Assembly: GCA_035772735.1 (NCBI GenBank)
Contig: JASDFA010000016.1
Span: forward strand, 147,014,501-147,078,500
Length of the DNA: 64,000 bases
Reading direction: 5' to 3'
Source: Datura wrightii
Lineage: Eukaryota > Streptophyta > Magnoliopsida > Solanales > Solanaceae
Shown: positions 22,344 to 33,390 of the stretch, piece after piece
Position numbering within the stretch: the first letter of the stretch is position 1
How the letters are laid out: every line of letters begins with the position of its first letter
Translations under genes and position numbers: made by a program
The notes under the pieces: generated by a model
Databases searched by the model: none
The model's input: only the letters and a program-made list of their open reading frames with translations
Told to the model about the DNA's origin: nothing

Positions 22344-23875
22344 TGATAACGTCCAAACTACACTCCTCTTAACACGAAAGCATACATGGTTCTTGCTCAT
22401 AAAAAATATTCCTAAAAGATATCTTGCACAAGCGATGTTTTAGGAAAATTGAATTAACTCACACCAATCAAGAGAGATTAAACAATAAATTTTTTTGGGG
22501 GAAATGAAGTTAACAATATTGTGGATTTTAAACCAGCTTGCCAAAATATTAAATAACCATAATTGGCAAAAAATAATGAGTGAAAACAAGGTTGTGGTGT
22601 AGATGAGGTGCTAATCAAATAAGGATATGCTAGCTCATCAAATGATTGCGAATAAGTGTAAATAACTTTGGACGAGATGGAACCCTATGTTTTTCAACAT
22701 CATGGATGCCTTTTTTCGAGTCCTTTCGAACCTCAAGAGACAATTCAAGTAGCGTAATAGAGTTTGGGTTAATAACTGAGCTATTTCTAGTCATCAACTA
22801 CTATTAGGATTATGAATGGGATTTGGCTATTTCTAGCCCAACTCCACACAATCACATCCATTCCCACCATCAAATTCTTCTCAATACTTGAATTCTTCTC
22901 TTTCAAGTTAAAATTAAGAAAAGTACACCCACGTTTGCAGCTAAGAAAGTAAACGCACATTTGCAGCTATGGATCATCAATTATAAATTGGAGAGAACTC
23001 AATAAATTTACACTAATTAAGAAATATTGAGATGAATCTAGCAATACCCGATCTAATTAAGCATTGATCATCACACACCTCTAGTTGATGATTTAGCTAC
23101 TCATGATTAAAAAACTAAAGAGTATATCCATCAATAAACTCAATGATTTGATTACTAAGAGCAAGCAAAATCATACTCAAAATTTATCTGCAACAATGGT
23201 TATACCTTGCTAAGGAAGAAGGTGAAAATAAGAAAAGCACTATTGAACAATCTCCTCCAATGGGGTTCTTCTCCCTCCAAAGCAAAAAGAATGTTCAAAA
23301 AGCTAAAAAGTATGTACAGAGTACTTTCTTCTAGACTTATATACAAAAATAGGGCAACCAATCTCCTCTTTTTGAGTTTTAGATGCTATTGCCCCTGTTC
23401 AAGCATTTTGTCACTTGCGAAGGGAACTGGCAGTTTGCCGGTTGCATTCCGCAAACCTCCGTCCGTCATCTTCTGCCCTTCCAGTGATATTCCAAGACCA
23501 TTCGGCGACATCTTTAGCAATTTTCCGGCCTCGATCTATGATCCGCCAATTACTTTACTCCTTGGTCCAGCAAGTTCAAGCGCTTATAGGCGATTTAACC
23601 GAAGAGTCACCGGTTAATATCCGCGGCCACTGATTGCATTTTCTCCTCAAATCAGTGATCATCTGCGTTTGACCAGCATTTCACCGATGTCCTATGTTGG
23701 AGTGCCAATTTTCAACTGATTTCATTCTTTTTACTCCACTTCTTGCTTTCTCTCTTCAATTCAAATACCTATAAATAAAAAGGCAAAAAGGGCATAAAAT
23801 TCATCTAAATAGATTGAAAACTAAGATAAATCTCATCTCAAGATCCTAATTTGTTGGTAAATTACCAGCTCATCA
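22344..23875 (-). repeat. Element A 5' LTR
   Basis: Pairs with 3200-4709. It starts TGATGAGCTGG and ends GTTATCA on the reverse strand. GTATATAAG is at 23344-23336, with the GC-rich palindromic zone upstream at about 23405-23710. Divergence from its partner is much greater than between the B LTRs, so A is older than B, as the nesting requires. Confidence 0.8.
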
Positions 23876-24760
23876 GTCATGACTAGAGCATAAACCCCCG
23901 ACCTAACGCAACACTTAGACAACGAATGGCTCTATGCTAACCAATTTCTTAGCATATTTCTTACATAACAACAGCCGATACAGAATATCTGAGCGGAAGC
24001 TAACAAAAAAAGATTGATCATTATGCATTAGGACATAGTTGTTAAAAACACTTAATCATAAGCTGAAGCTATACTACATTATCTGAAAGCCTCTACTAAT
24101 CTGATGAGCTGCTGGGACAAGTCCCTAGCTAACTCCAAAGTCTGAAACAAATATAACACTAACATAAAGAAATATAACTCCTATCCTCAGAAGATGAGGA
24201 CTTGCTATTGCTAGCTGGTAAGGTATGGAACGTGTCTATCAACGGGGCTGAGTCTGATACCTGGATCTATATCATAAAATGATATAACACATAAAGTATA
24301 TGGTCAGTACTTGTAATGTACTGAGTATATAGGAAATGTAATTGGAAAACGAGAACATACTATGAATTTGAGAAAAGACTGTATATAAACATTGCTAAAT
24401 GCATAAGCCAAGTTACAGTACAATGACCCTTTTTGAGATGCATGAATACCAATATAGGATGCTAGCTTGAAAAAAATTAATGAAATATAAGTAAATCTAG
24501 TTTTAGGGTCATATACATGTATTGAAGACTAAATATGCAATCATAAACTGAAAGCTATAACCGACATGACTACACTGAACTAAAACTCAAACTATATTGT
24601 GGGAGAGCCTATTAACAGACAAACTCCAATATGAGCGTCATGGAGCCTAATGTTCTATGAGATTACAACACTTTTGATGCTTAAAACAAAGAAAATAGCA
24701 TGGAATCAGGTGTGTTTATGTGGATATGAGGTGCTTTTACTTTTTTTCAAGTAAAATAGG
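23876..24760 (-). repeat. Element F 5' LTR remnant (Tekay-like)
   Basis: On the reverse strand the segment ends CTAGTCATGAC, like the end of the H LTR (TCGTGACA). It shares text with H at 30440-30700: 'CTCAGTACATTACAAGTACTG'-type sequence (split form), CAGCCCCG, GAGTCCTCAT and CTCATCATGATTAGAGGCT-like words. It is the LTR that should adjoin the F primer site at 3189, separated from it by A. The right edge is uncertain. Confidence 0.6.
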
Positions 24761-26301
24761 TGTCGGAGTGAAAATGTGTAGAAGATGCACAAAAGTGCAG
24801 ATTTTGGGCCAAGTACAGATCTCCGTACGAGTCGTACCAAGATTGTGCGAGCCATACTAAGACTAGTGGAAAAGTTTAGAATATTTGTATAAGGAAAAGG
24901 AAAAGTATGACTCTTGGTATGAGCTGTGCCATCCTGGTACGAGCCACAACTTGAGCCATAGAGAACTTCAGAGAAATTTGCATTGTTGAAGTCTCCTAGT
25001 AAGGGTAGCAATTATGGATAGTAATATCAATCTATGTCCTATTCCAGGAGCCAAGGAAAACATCAAAGATTCTTGGAACTTGGCAGATCTCATGTTACGA
25101 CAAGTTATTACAAATCGTAGAAGGAAGGTACGAGGCGTACCAAGACATTCATAGAAATCTTCATAAGATGCTAGAGTTCTCAGTATTAAACCATGACTTG
25201 ATTTTACGACTCATGGGATCTTGTTACGAGTTGTACCAGAGGATAACACTTAGCCGAGTACTGCAGAAGCCAGGGGATGTACGAGACAAGGTACGACCCA
25301 GTACAATCCTATTACTGGTCGTGTGAGGAGTCGGGGCCAGATTTGATTATTTCCATGTTAAATTAGGAAAATAATTTAAATATTTGTATAAATTCTCTTT
25401 AGGTTTCTTTTAGTTAGGAGAGAGTTCATTATGAGTTTGTAATTAGTTTTTGACAATATTAGAGAGCAATTCTTGAGACCTTAACGTCAATTTTCTCAAT
25501 TGTTCTTGAATTTATTCATCATCTTTTCTTGAAATATTCAATGGTTTAGTTCCAATCATTATTTTATGTATTAATTTATGTGTTTGTCTATGAATACTTT
25601 CAATTATGTTACAATCATGAGACGCTAAAACCTCCACAACTAGGGTTTTGGGAACCATGGTGGATTAGCAAACTAGGGTTACACAAAGTGATACGATACC
25701 AATGCTAAACGCTTGTACTGTATTCTCTTCATCTTTAATGTTTCTTAACAAAGCGCAACGTTAGGACTTGACTAAATTCCTTACTTGCTTGGACCTAGTA
25801 AAGTAGAGATTAGAAAAATAGAATTACAATAAAGCCTTGAGTTTTATTATAATTGTATAACTTGAGCTACGGTCGCAGGATAGTTAATTTGGAACAAATT
25901 GATAACGGTTAAACTGAAATCATTCATGAGACCTAACTCAGTGATTGAGTATAGTCATCCAATAGAGACGAACTAGTCATTTGGATGAACCCTAGTTATC
26001 AGTTCAACAAGTAAGTATTGGGATAGATCACAAGTGTAAACCTGAAGTAGTTATGAACCCTTGGGGAGAACTTACCCTACTTCATTGCAAATCTTCATAA
26101 ACAACAAATGATTTTAAATCTTATTTTACGATTGTTTTCTATAAACCACCTAATTTGGAGATAACATTCCTAAAAGCTTAAATAACTGCATTACTCTAGT
26201 TCTTACAATATTCTCTATGGGTTTGACCCAACCTTTGTTGGGTTCTTTATTGACAACATCCGCTCTATGCTTTATCAAGAACGTATGTTTGAGCATTATC
26301 A
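24761..26301 (+). repeat. Element E 5' LTR
   Basis: The right edge is good: ...AGCATTATCA at 26301 followed by the primer site. The left edge at TGTCGGAG (24761) is a guess. A TATAAATT box is at 25387-25394. Upstream of it, 24825-25330 holds repeated palindromic words such as GTACGA-G-TCGTAC (24825-24837). No 3' LTR is visible in the window because D interrupts the 3' end of E. Confidence 0.6.
24825..25330 (+). repeat. Palindromic TACGAGTCGTACC words upstream of the E TATA box
   Basis: At least eight related words occur: TACGAGTCGTACC, GCGAGCC, TACGAGCC, TACGAGGCGTACC, TACGAGTTGTACC, TACGAGAC. The first is a perfect palindrome apart from its centre. The same words recur inside E at 49050-50340 and resemble those of LTR D and LTR H. 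Confidence 0.65.
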
Positions 26302-26306
26302 AAAAG

Positions 26307-26319
26307 TGGCATCGTTGCC
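26307..26319 (+). other. Element E primer-binding site
   Basis: TGGCATCGTTGCC, five bases after the LTR end, is one base from the tRNA-Asp-type TGGCGCCGTTGCC. Confidence 0.75.
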
Positions 26320-26500
26320 AGGGAATACAACTTATGAGTAGATTAATTGCTTGTATCTAACTTTTAGTTGTTATTTCCTCATTTATGTTTTCTTTTTATT
26401 TTTGACACCCACAAGTTGTCTCTTAGTGAATGTCAAGTACTCGATAAAGTGGAAATCCTCTAATTCATTTGGACTTGAACTAGAAAGAACATTGTAAAGA

Positions 26501-28355
26501 ATGAAAAACCAGGAGCAAAGAGAGGCCCGTCTTGTTGAAAAAGCTAGGCAAGCTGAGCTAGCTCTACAAGCTATAATTCAGGAAGCCGATGATGCTGGGG
26601 ATCAGGTCGTAAATGCTGGCCACCATGGAAGGGGCAACAGAGGCCAGAGATATGCCCCTCAGTTCTTTGATGAGGATGACCCAAATAATGATGAAGTCGG
26701 GTTAACTGGAGCCATCGTTCCACCACCTTTGCCTACTGGGGAAATATTTGACATCACTAGCACCATGATACAGTTGCTGGATATGAAAGAGGTGTTTAGT
26801 GTTCATGCAACGGATGATGCCAACCTGCACTTGATGAACTTCGTAAGTTTATGCAAGGCGTACAGGTTGCCTGGTGTAAGTCAGGATGCAATAAGGCTGA
26901 GATTCTTCACCTTCTCTATTTCTTAGGAGGCCACCTTATGGTTATCAAAGTTTCCCAATGACTCCATTACCAACTAGAGAGAGCTTAAACATGCTTTTCT
27001 AGAGGGATTCTTCCTACCCTCCAGGATGCTACAGCTTAAGGATGATATCTACAATTTTCGACAACTGAAAATAGAGGCACTTCATAAAACCTGGTTGAGA
27101 TTTAAAAATAAGTTGACCAAGTTCCCAAACCATAAAATTCCTCATGACAGTTAGTAGGAGATATTATATATGTCATTGAATAGTAGTACTAAAGCTGTAG
27201 CAGATACGGTGGGGGGAGGGGCACTAATAAGTCACACGTGAGGGTAAGCTACCATTATTCTTGATAGGGTGACTAAGACTAATAGTGCCTGGCGTACCAG
27301 GGAAAGGGAAGAAGCTGTGGGTACATATGTTGTTGGTATGACTATAGACCAATGAAAGAAGGAGGAAGAGCGTGATCAGGAATTGGCCCACATACGTACA
27401 TCATTAAACCTACTCAAAAAGCATATCATGGTCGCTGGGAATAGAAAACTAAATGAAGTGGAAGCTCAAGGACAGGAACCAGGGTTGAAGCATTCAGATA
27501 TCAAGGAGGAGGCGAACTTCATGGACAACCAGGTGGCGGGGTTTTAGGCCAACGCCCAAGGGTCTGAATAAGACAATTGACTCAAGGGTTCCAAAAATCA
27601 AGGTCGGAACCAATACCAAGAAAAATACAATCATAATGGGTATAGATATAGGAGCCGAGGTGGTAAGGGAGAGGGAGAATGGAGAAGGAATGATGGTTAC
27701 TGCTACAACCAGACAGGATTGTATGTTCCTCCTGATGCACTTGAAGGTGATGTTGGACCATCAAAATTGAAGGGAATGATGGTTGAGATGCTCAAGAAGA
27801 TGAGATCCATTGAGGAGCACTGGAAAGACATTGGGGGAAATATATCTGGCATGGACCAGAAAGTGGAGTCGCATGCCACAACTATCAAGCAAATAGAGCA
27901 GCATTTGGGTCAACTGTCGACATCCCTAAACCCTAGACAAAAGGAAACACTACCTATCAACACAGCGCAAAATCCAAAAAATGATAGTCACTGTATGGCT
28001 GTGATGCTTAGGAGTGGAAAGATCACAGTTGATCCCCCTCTACCAGTTGTAGTTGAAATGCAAATAAAGAAGGAGTTCGTGATTGATGATGATGATGATG
28101 TTGAAAAGTAAGAGCTTAAGGAAGAAGCTTATTTGACTGAAGTTCCAGTTGGTGAAAAGGAGTCTGGAGCAGAAAAGGGTAAGAAACAAGGGGCTACACA
28201 AATCTATAAGGCTATCTCACAACCACCGCCACCGTTTGCTCAAAGAATAAAGAAGGTCGAAGATGGAAAGTTTCAGAAAGTTCTTTCTATTATTAAGGTA
28301 TTATCTATGAATGTACCATTGGTTGAGGCATTGGAGAAGATTCCTAGATATGCCA
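26501..28355 (+). pseudogene. Element E gag and protease lead-in (Athila-like)
   Basis: Starts MKNQEQREARLVEKARQAEL at 26501. The Gag core at 26740-27130 includes MIQLLDMKEVFSVHATDDAN and AIRLRFFTFSIS, a stop (TAG at 26924), then EATLWLSKFP and, after further stops, TWLRFKNKL. After several stops (27150-27570) the frame is open again at 27719-28111, with a coiled-coil-like region (KLKGMMVEMLKKMRSIEEHW), and at 28133-28360 with PPPPFAQRIKK and MNVPLVEALEKIPRYAM. Element H is inserted exactly after that last motif. The reading frame resumes at 47548 with FVKDLVEDIM and then at 48285. No clear zinc knuckle was found. Confidence 0.8.
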
Positions 28356-30874
28356 TGTAATACCCCGGTAGTGCCTAGGGGTAAACCCGGGGGTTAAAAG
28401 TTGAAAACTGCTGAAACTAGAAAAATGTTGTAGAATAGGTGACCCTATGGATCATTGGTCCAACCAACGACCCATTTGGACGAGTCGTGGAAACCATCTG
28501 GTCTAGGGAAGATGGAAGCAATGAAAAATGTGATTATTCATTGTGGGAAACAATGAGCCGTCATTTGTAGTCGTGGTAGGGGATGGACTTTAGCATCTGG
28601 AAAGCTACTGGTCATTCCACGACCCATCGTGAGTTACCACGGATCGTGGTTAGCAGTCGTTGTTTGAATAGTGAAATTTCCAGTGGGTTCGATGGAAGGA
28701 AACCACAACTTATTTGTGGATGTAACAAGTCATGGTGAGGCTCGTTGTAGGATTAGGTGCCAAGTCTGCAAGAGGAAACAACGGTCGATAGAATGATCTC
28801 TTGTATGGTATGACGACACGTCGTTTGTAGTCGTGGGTTGAGCTGAGACCTAATCCTTGACACTGTTCAGCACGGATCATCACCACGGGTCATGGTATCC
28901 TCCAACAACCCATTGGAGAGCCCGTTGGTTAGTCCATTAAATAATTTTCTACGTAATATTTAAGGGGATTTTCGTCATTCCTATGTCCTAAGGCCCTATA
29001 CTACATCATTTAAGGCTTGTATGGGTTTTAGGAGGGGAAAACCTTTTCTAAGTCATTCCTTTCATGCATGCAAACTTAGAGAATTAAGGCAGGTGATCTA
29101 GAGTAAGTTTTCAAGGTTTTCTTCTCCAATTTCTTTCAATTTCTTTTTGAGCATTCAAGGGAGAGTAAGATTCAATCTCCATCAGGTATGTAGGGTTATC
29201 AATGGGCGATTTATTCCATACCGATGCCCAAATCCCACTCTAAAAAGTATGAAATTCTATGACTGATCTATGGGGTTTTTACCCAAATGCATGAGTTATC
29301 TATTTCTACACATGGGTATGAATTATTATGATTTTATTATTGAATTGGGATGAATGGACTAATTTTTTAATGATTTCAATTAAAATTTTATTTCTAGCTT
29401 TAAGCCCATAAATGAGATGATAATGAAAAGTGAGATTTGTGAAGTATATGTGATAATGATGAGATGTTATGATGAAAATCATGATTTGAAGCTACCCATG
29501 TTTATAATTATGTTTTCAATAAGAATTGAGTATTTCTAAGTATGATAAAGCTTTGGGTAATGCCCACATGTTAAGTTTAAATGATGATTTTCCCGAACTA
29601 AGCATACCACATTGTTTTGGAGTGAAGACTCCAAAATTTATATTCTATCTTGTTGTATGTTTTGAGTTAAGTCTTCTTGTGCATAGCTTACCACATGGTT
29701 TTGGACCAAAGGCTCCCAAGTATGATTTTAGCTTGTGGTATGTTTTGAACTAAAACTTCTCATATGCATGATTTCATATTTGGGATGTATTTGATTATTG
29801 AGCTTCATCAAATAGACGATGTTGAGCTTCGTCAATAGATGATGTTGAGCTTCATTATATACGATGTACAACATATGTATGTTTTTGGGAGTATTGTCTA
29901 GCACCAATGAGGCTATAGGTTGATCACCCTATGCCTCAGAACTATGCGCCAACGTAGGTTGATACTATTATATGATTTGGGACCTCTCTTGTGAGCTTCC
30001 CTTGCCCGAATGGGCCTTCAGCTTGATATTAATATCACGGTAGTATCTTTAGCCCTAGCAAGGTTTTGATGGCTCTGCCCACTTGAGTGTAATAGTCGAG
30101 ATCACATAAGCTCTATCATGCTATGTAGGTTAAAAGACGAGTCTCCCACTGTTCCTCATGATTTTTAGATATGTATATTCATTACTTATGAGATTTATGT
30201 AAATGCATGTTCTTAAGTAGGTTTGGCTTAATGTTCAGCTTTTACTTAAAAATGTCCGAACTCAGCTTTGAGTCAATTGATTCAGTTATGATGTTATAAA
30301 GCATGTTATATCATGTTATGAAGAGGTCATGATTTCATAAAGAATGCATGCAAGTCCTACTCTCAGCTTCCTAATGTTATTTTTTAATTAATGCATTGTC
30401 ATTAAATAATTTTACTTACATTAGTTGTTTTACTTTCCTTGCATACTTAGTACATTCCACATACTGACCACATACTTCTATGTTGTATCATTAAATGATA
30501 CAGGACCAGGCTATCAGCTTCAGCCCCGCTCTTAGTCGGCTTATCGGAGTTAGCGTTACTTTATTGGTGAGTCCTCATTTTCCGAGGGCTAGAATCCGTA
30601 TTTTCTTTATGTATTTTAGTTTTAGCTTGTTGAGTTAGTTTGGGTCTTGTCCCATTAACTCATCATGATTAGAGGCTATTCAGACATATGTATGTATTTA
30701 GCTTAGGATTTTATATTCTGAAGTTATATTCAAGTTAGACTTTCTCTATGATTGTATTGATGGCTATTCAGTTCTTGATTAAGTTATATGTATGCTTATG
30801 CCATGGTTCGACATGGGGTCTCTTGGGGCTCCTTTTCTCGTGTTATGATCCGGGCCTCCGTTCGGGTCGTGATA
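28356..30874 (+). repeat. Element H 5' LTR
   Basis: Begins TGTAATACCCCGG and ends TCGTGATA. Palindromic words such as CCACGACCCATCGTG lie at 28440-28930, upstream of a TATTTAAGG box near 28958. The 3' LTR lacks the segment at about 30322-30640. The ORF at 29526-29753 reflects short tandem-like repeats (two copies of the text at 29585-29640 and 29680-29740), not a gene. Confidence 0.9.
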
Positions 30875-30878
30875 AACT

Positions 30879-30890
30879 TGGTATTGGAGC
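30879..30890 (+). other. Element H primer-binding site
   Basis: TGGTATTGGAGC starts five bases after the LTR. It differs at two positions from the initiator-methionine site TGGTATCAGAGC. Confidence 0.8.
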
Positions 30891-31083
30891 AATAGGTTTA
30901 AAGTGTCCTAGGGTGTCTCAGAGCCGCACTAAGTATAGTCATTTTCATGGGTGTGAAGTGCACCACACCTATGATGAAGAGGCTACGAGACATTTAGGAA
31001 ATGTTCCCTTCTTTCATGATCTATGTCGTTCCATGAAAAGTCTTTGTATCCATCTAATTCATGCTATTCTGGATTGTAGAATC

Positions 31084-32173
31084 ATGGCTCCCCAAAGAAT
31101 GAATGAAAGGAGGAATGGCGATGGTGAAGGCCACGAGGACAGCAATGGCCATAGGCATTAGCTATTCCCACCAGTTCAGGAGCCCTAGGCACAGGAGCTA
31201 GCAGCCCATGATGAGTTCCGGGCCGCTATTCAAATGCTTGTGCAGGACTTGACCGCTCAGGTCAATCAGTAGGTTGTTGCGCATGTTCCTCAAAATGGAA
31301 ACGTAGCGGCGGCTCGAGTCAAAAACTTCTTGATGATGAACCCGCCAGAGTTCCTTGGGTCTAAGGTAGCTGAGGACCCATGTGAGTTTGTGGATGTGAT
31401 TGTCAAGATCACCAAAGTCATGGGGGTGAATGGGGTCGAGTGCGCTGAGTTGGCCTCTTATCAGTTAAAAAGGGTCGCGCATATCTGGTTTCACCAATGG
31501 AAGGATAGCAGGGTCGTAGGAGTAGGTTCGGTCACTTGGAAAGAGTTCCATGTTGCATTTCTAGACCGTTTCTTCCTTTGGGAGATGAGGGAGCTGAAGA
31601 CACCTGAGTTCGTGAATTTGAATCAAGGGAGGATGACTGTACAAGAGTATGCCCTTGAGTTCACTTGCCTATCAAAATATGCCCTAGAGTTAGTAGCCGA
31701 TCAGAGGATGCGAGTAAGTAGAATCGTCGATGTAGTAGCGGGCTACTTGGATAAGGATTGTAGGACCGCTATGCTCCATTAGGACATGGATTTCCCATGG
31801 ATAGTGTTGTACACCCAGTAGATAGAGGTGACATATTCGAGGGAGAGGGAGGCCAAGAGGGCCAGGACCGAGGATCACAGATTCTCTCAGCAGAGGTTCA
31901 GTGGTGGGCACCGACAGTAGTCCCACCGGGGATCACAGCCCTAGCATCTTCGGCATTAAGTGTGCCATCCAGGCCCAGTCATGATCAGAGAGGAGGGGCA
32001 TCAGGCTCGAGGGGTCATAGCAGTAGACCCACAAATTCTATCATCCCAGCTTGTTGCAAATGTGGTCGAGGACACACAGGCCAGTGTTTGGCAGGTTCAA
32101 GTGCTTGTTTCAGGTGTAGGAAGCCTGGACACATGCTTAGAGATTTTCCATCTTTGAGACAGGATCAGGTTTA
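31084..32173 (+). pseudogene. Element H gag
   Basis: ATG at 31084 (MAPQRMNERRNGDGEGHED) is followed after 25 codons by a TAG, and another in-frame stop occurs at about 31270. The Gag core is intact at 31330-31782: PPEFLGSKVAEDPCEFVD, VAHIWFHQWKDSR, FLDRFFLWEMRELKTPEF, MTVQEYALEF. A further frame at 31797-32174 carries two zinc knuckles: CCKCGRGHTGQC and CFRCRKPGHMLRDF. In the second the last cysteine is replaced by phenylalanine. The leader 30891-31083 is like that of F. Gag would assemble the particle and bind RNA. Confidence 0.85.
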
Positions 32174-32214
32174 GGCCGAGGCCCAGCTTCTAGCTCAACA
32201 GCCCCTCCGATACG

Positions 32215-33390
32215 GTCAGAACATCAGGGGGCATCTACTACCACAGTTGGCGGTCAGCGCCACAACAGATTCTATGCTTTAACATCTCGTCAGGAGCAGG
32301 AGGTCTCCCTGGATGTGGTCATTAGTATCTTGCGAGGTTTTCATATTGATGTTTACTCTTTTCAAGATCCAGGGGCTACCTTGCCTTTTGTGACACCATA
32401 TGTGGCCAATAGCTTTAGAGTCAGACCCAAAGTCTTGTCAGAACCCTTCTTAGTTTCCACTCCAGCAGGTGACTCAGTTATAGCTAGACGGGTGTATAGA
32501 GGTTGCCCAGTCTCAATCCTTCATAAGATCACCTTAGTAGATTTGATAGAGTTAACCATGACTGATTTTGATGTTATTCTCGACATGGATTGGTTATTTT
32601 CATGCTATGCTTCAGTTAATTGTAGAACCCAGGCAGTAGAGTTCAGATTTCCGAGTGAGCCAATCTTAGAATGGAAGGTTAGTTCAGCTGTGCATATAGG
32701 TTGTTTGATTTCCTACCTTAAGGCCAAAAAAATGATTTCCAAGGGTTGCATGTACCATCTAGTTAGGGTTAAGGATGTCAAGTCCGAGACCCCGACTATC
32801 TAGTTAGTTCCAGTAGTACATGAGTATCCAAAGGTCTTTCCTGATTATTTTGTAGGTGTTCCTCCTGAGCAGGAGATTGATTTTGGTATTAACCTTCTTT
32901 CTGACACGCAGCCTATATCTATTTCTCCCTACAGGATGGATCAAGCCGAGCTAAAAGAGTTAAAAGAGTAGTTGAAGGACTTGTTAGATAAGTGTTTCAT
33001 TAGACTGAGCAAGTACCCATGGGGTGCATTAGTTCTCTTTGTCAAAAAGAAGGATGGTTCTCTTCGCATGTGCATTGACTATTGTCAATTGAACAAAGTC
33101 ACCATCAAGAATAGGTATCCTTTACCTAGGATCGATGATTTTCTTGACCAACTTCAAGGAGCCAAGTGTTTCTCAGAGATAGATCTCTAGTCCGGGTATC
33201 ATCAACTTAGAGTTTGGGAGAGTGATATCCCGAAGACAGCCCATTATGAGTTTGTGGTTATGTCTCATGGACTAACAAATGCTCCTGCAGCTTTCATGGA
33301 CTTGATGAACAGGGTGTTAGAGAAATATCTAGACATGTTCGTGATCGTGTTCATTGATGACATCCTTATATAGTCTTAGAGCGAGGAGGA
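32215..33390 (+). pseudogene. Element H protease and reverse transcriptase (first part)
   Basis: The frame from about 32215 runs through QRHNRFYALTSRQEQ to the protease, whose active-site region reads DPGATLPFVTPYVA (about 32370), with TDFDVILDMDWL at about 32580. A stop at 32801 follows VKSETPTI. Reverse transcriptase motifs: [15 protein letters not shown] then a stop (32969); [21 protein letters not shown] (33020-33082, given here in pieces: [18 protein letters not shown]); [15 protein letters not shown]; a stop at 33188; and the catalytic FIDDILI near 33350. Two stops follow, and element I begins at 33391. The metal-binding aspartates of FIDD are kept. Coding resumes at 42801. Confidence 0.85.

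Larger units (their letters stand above)
3200..23875 (-). mobile_element. Element A: Athila-like non-autonomous LTR element, split by B
   Basis: Two related LTRs (3200-4709 and 22344-23875) bound a reverse-strand element interrupted by B at 10006-19906. Reading from right to left: LTR, primer site (22328-22339), gag-protease (22236 to 19907), [B], a conserved stem-loop pair (9943-9895), a noncoding promoter-like region, ORF2 (about 8230-6706), hairpin plus purine tract (6705-6665), 3' region and LTR. Without B the internal part is about 7.7 kb and holds no reverse transcriptase or integrase. Flanks TTCTT (3195-3199) and GTCAT (23876-23880) do not match, so no target duplication is visible. 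Confidence 0.8.

Noticed and set aside
29526..29753. 75-codon ORF in the H 5' LTR as a gene
   Set aside because: It reads through duplicated short text in the LTR, and the frame is broken in the 3' LTR.
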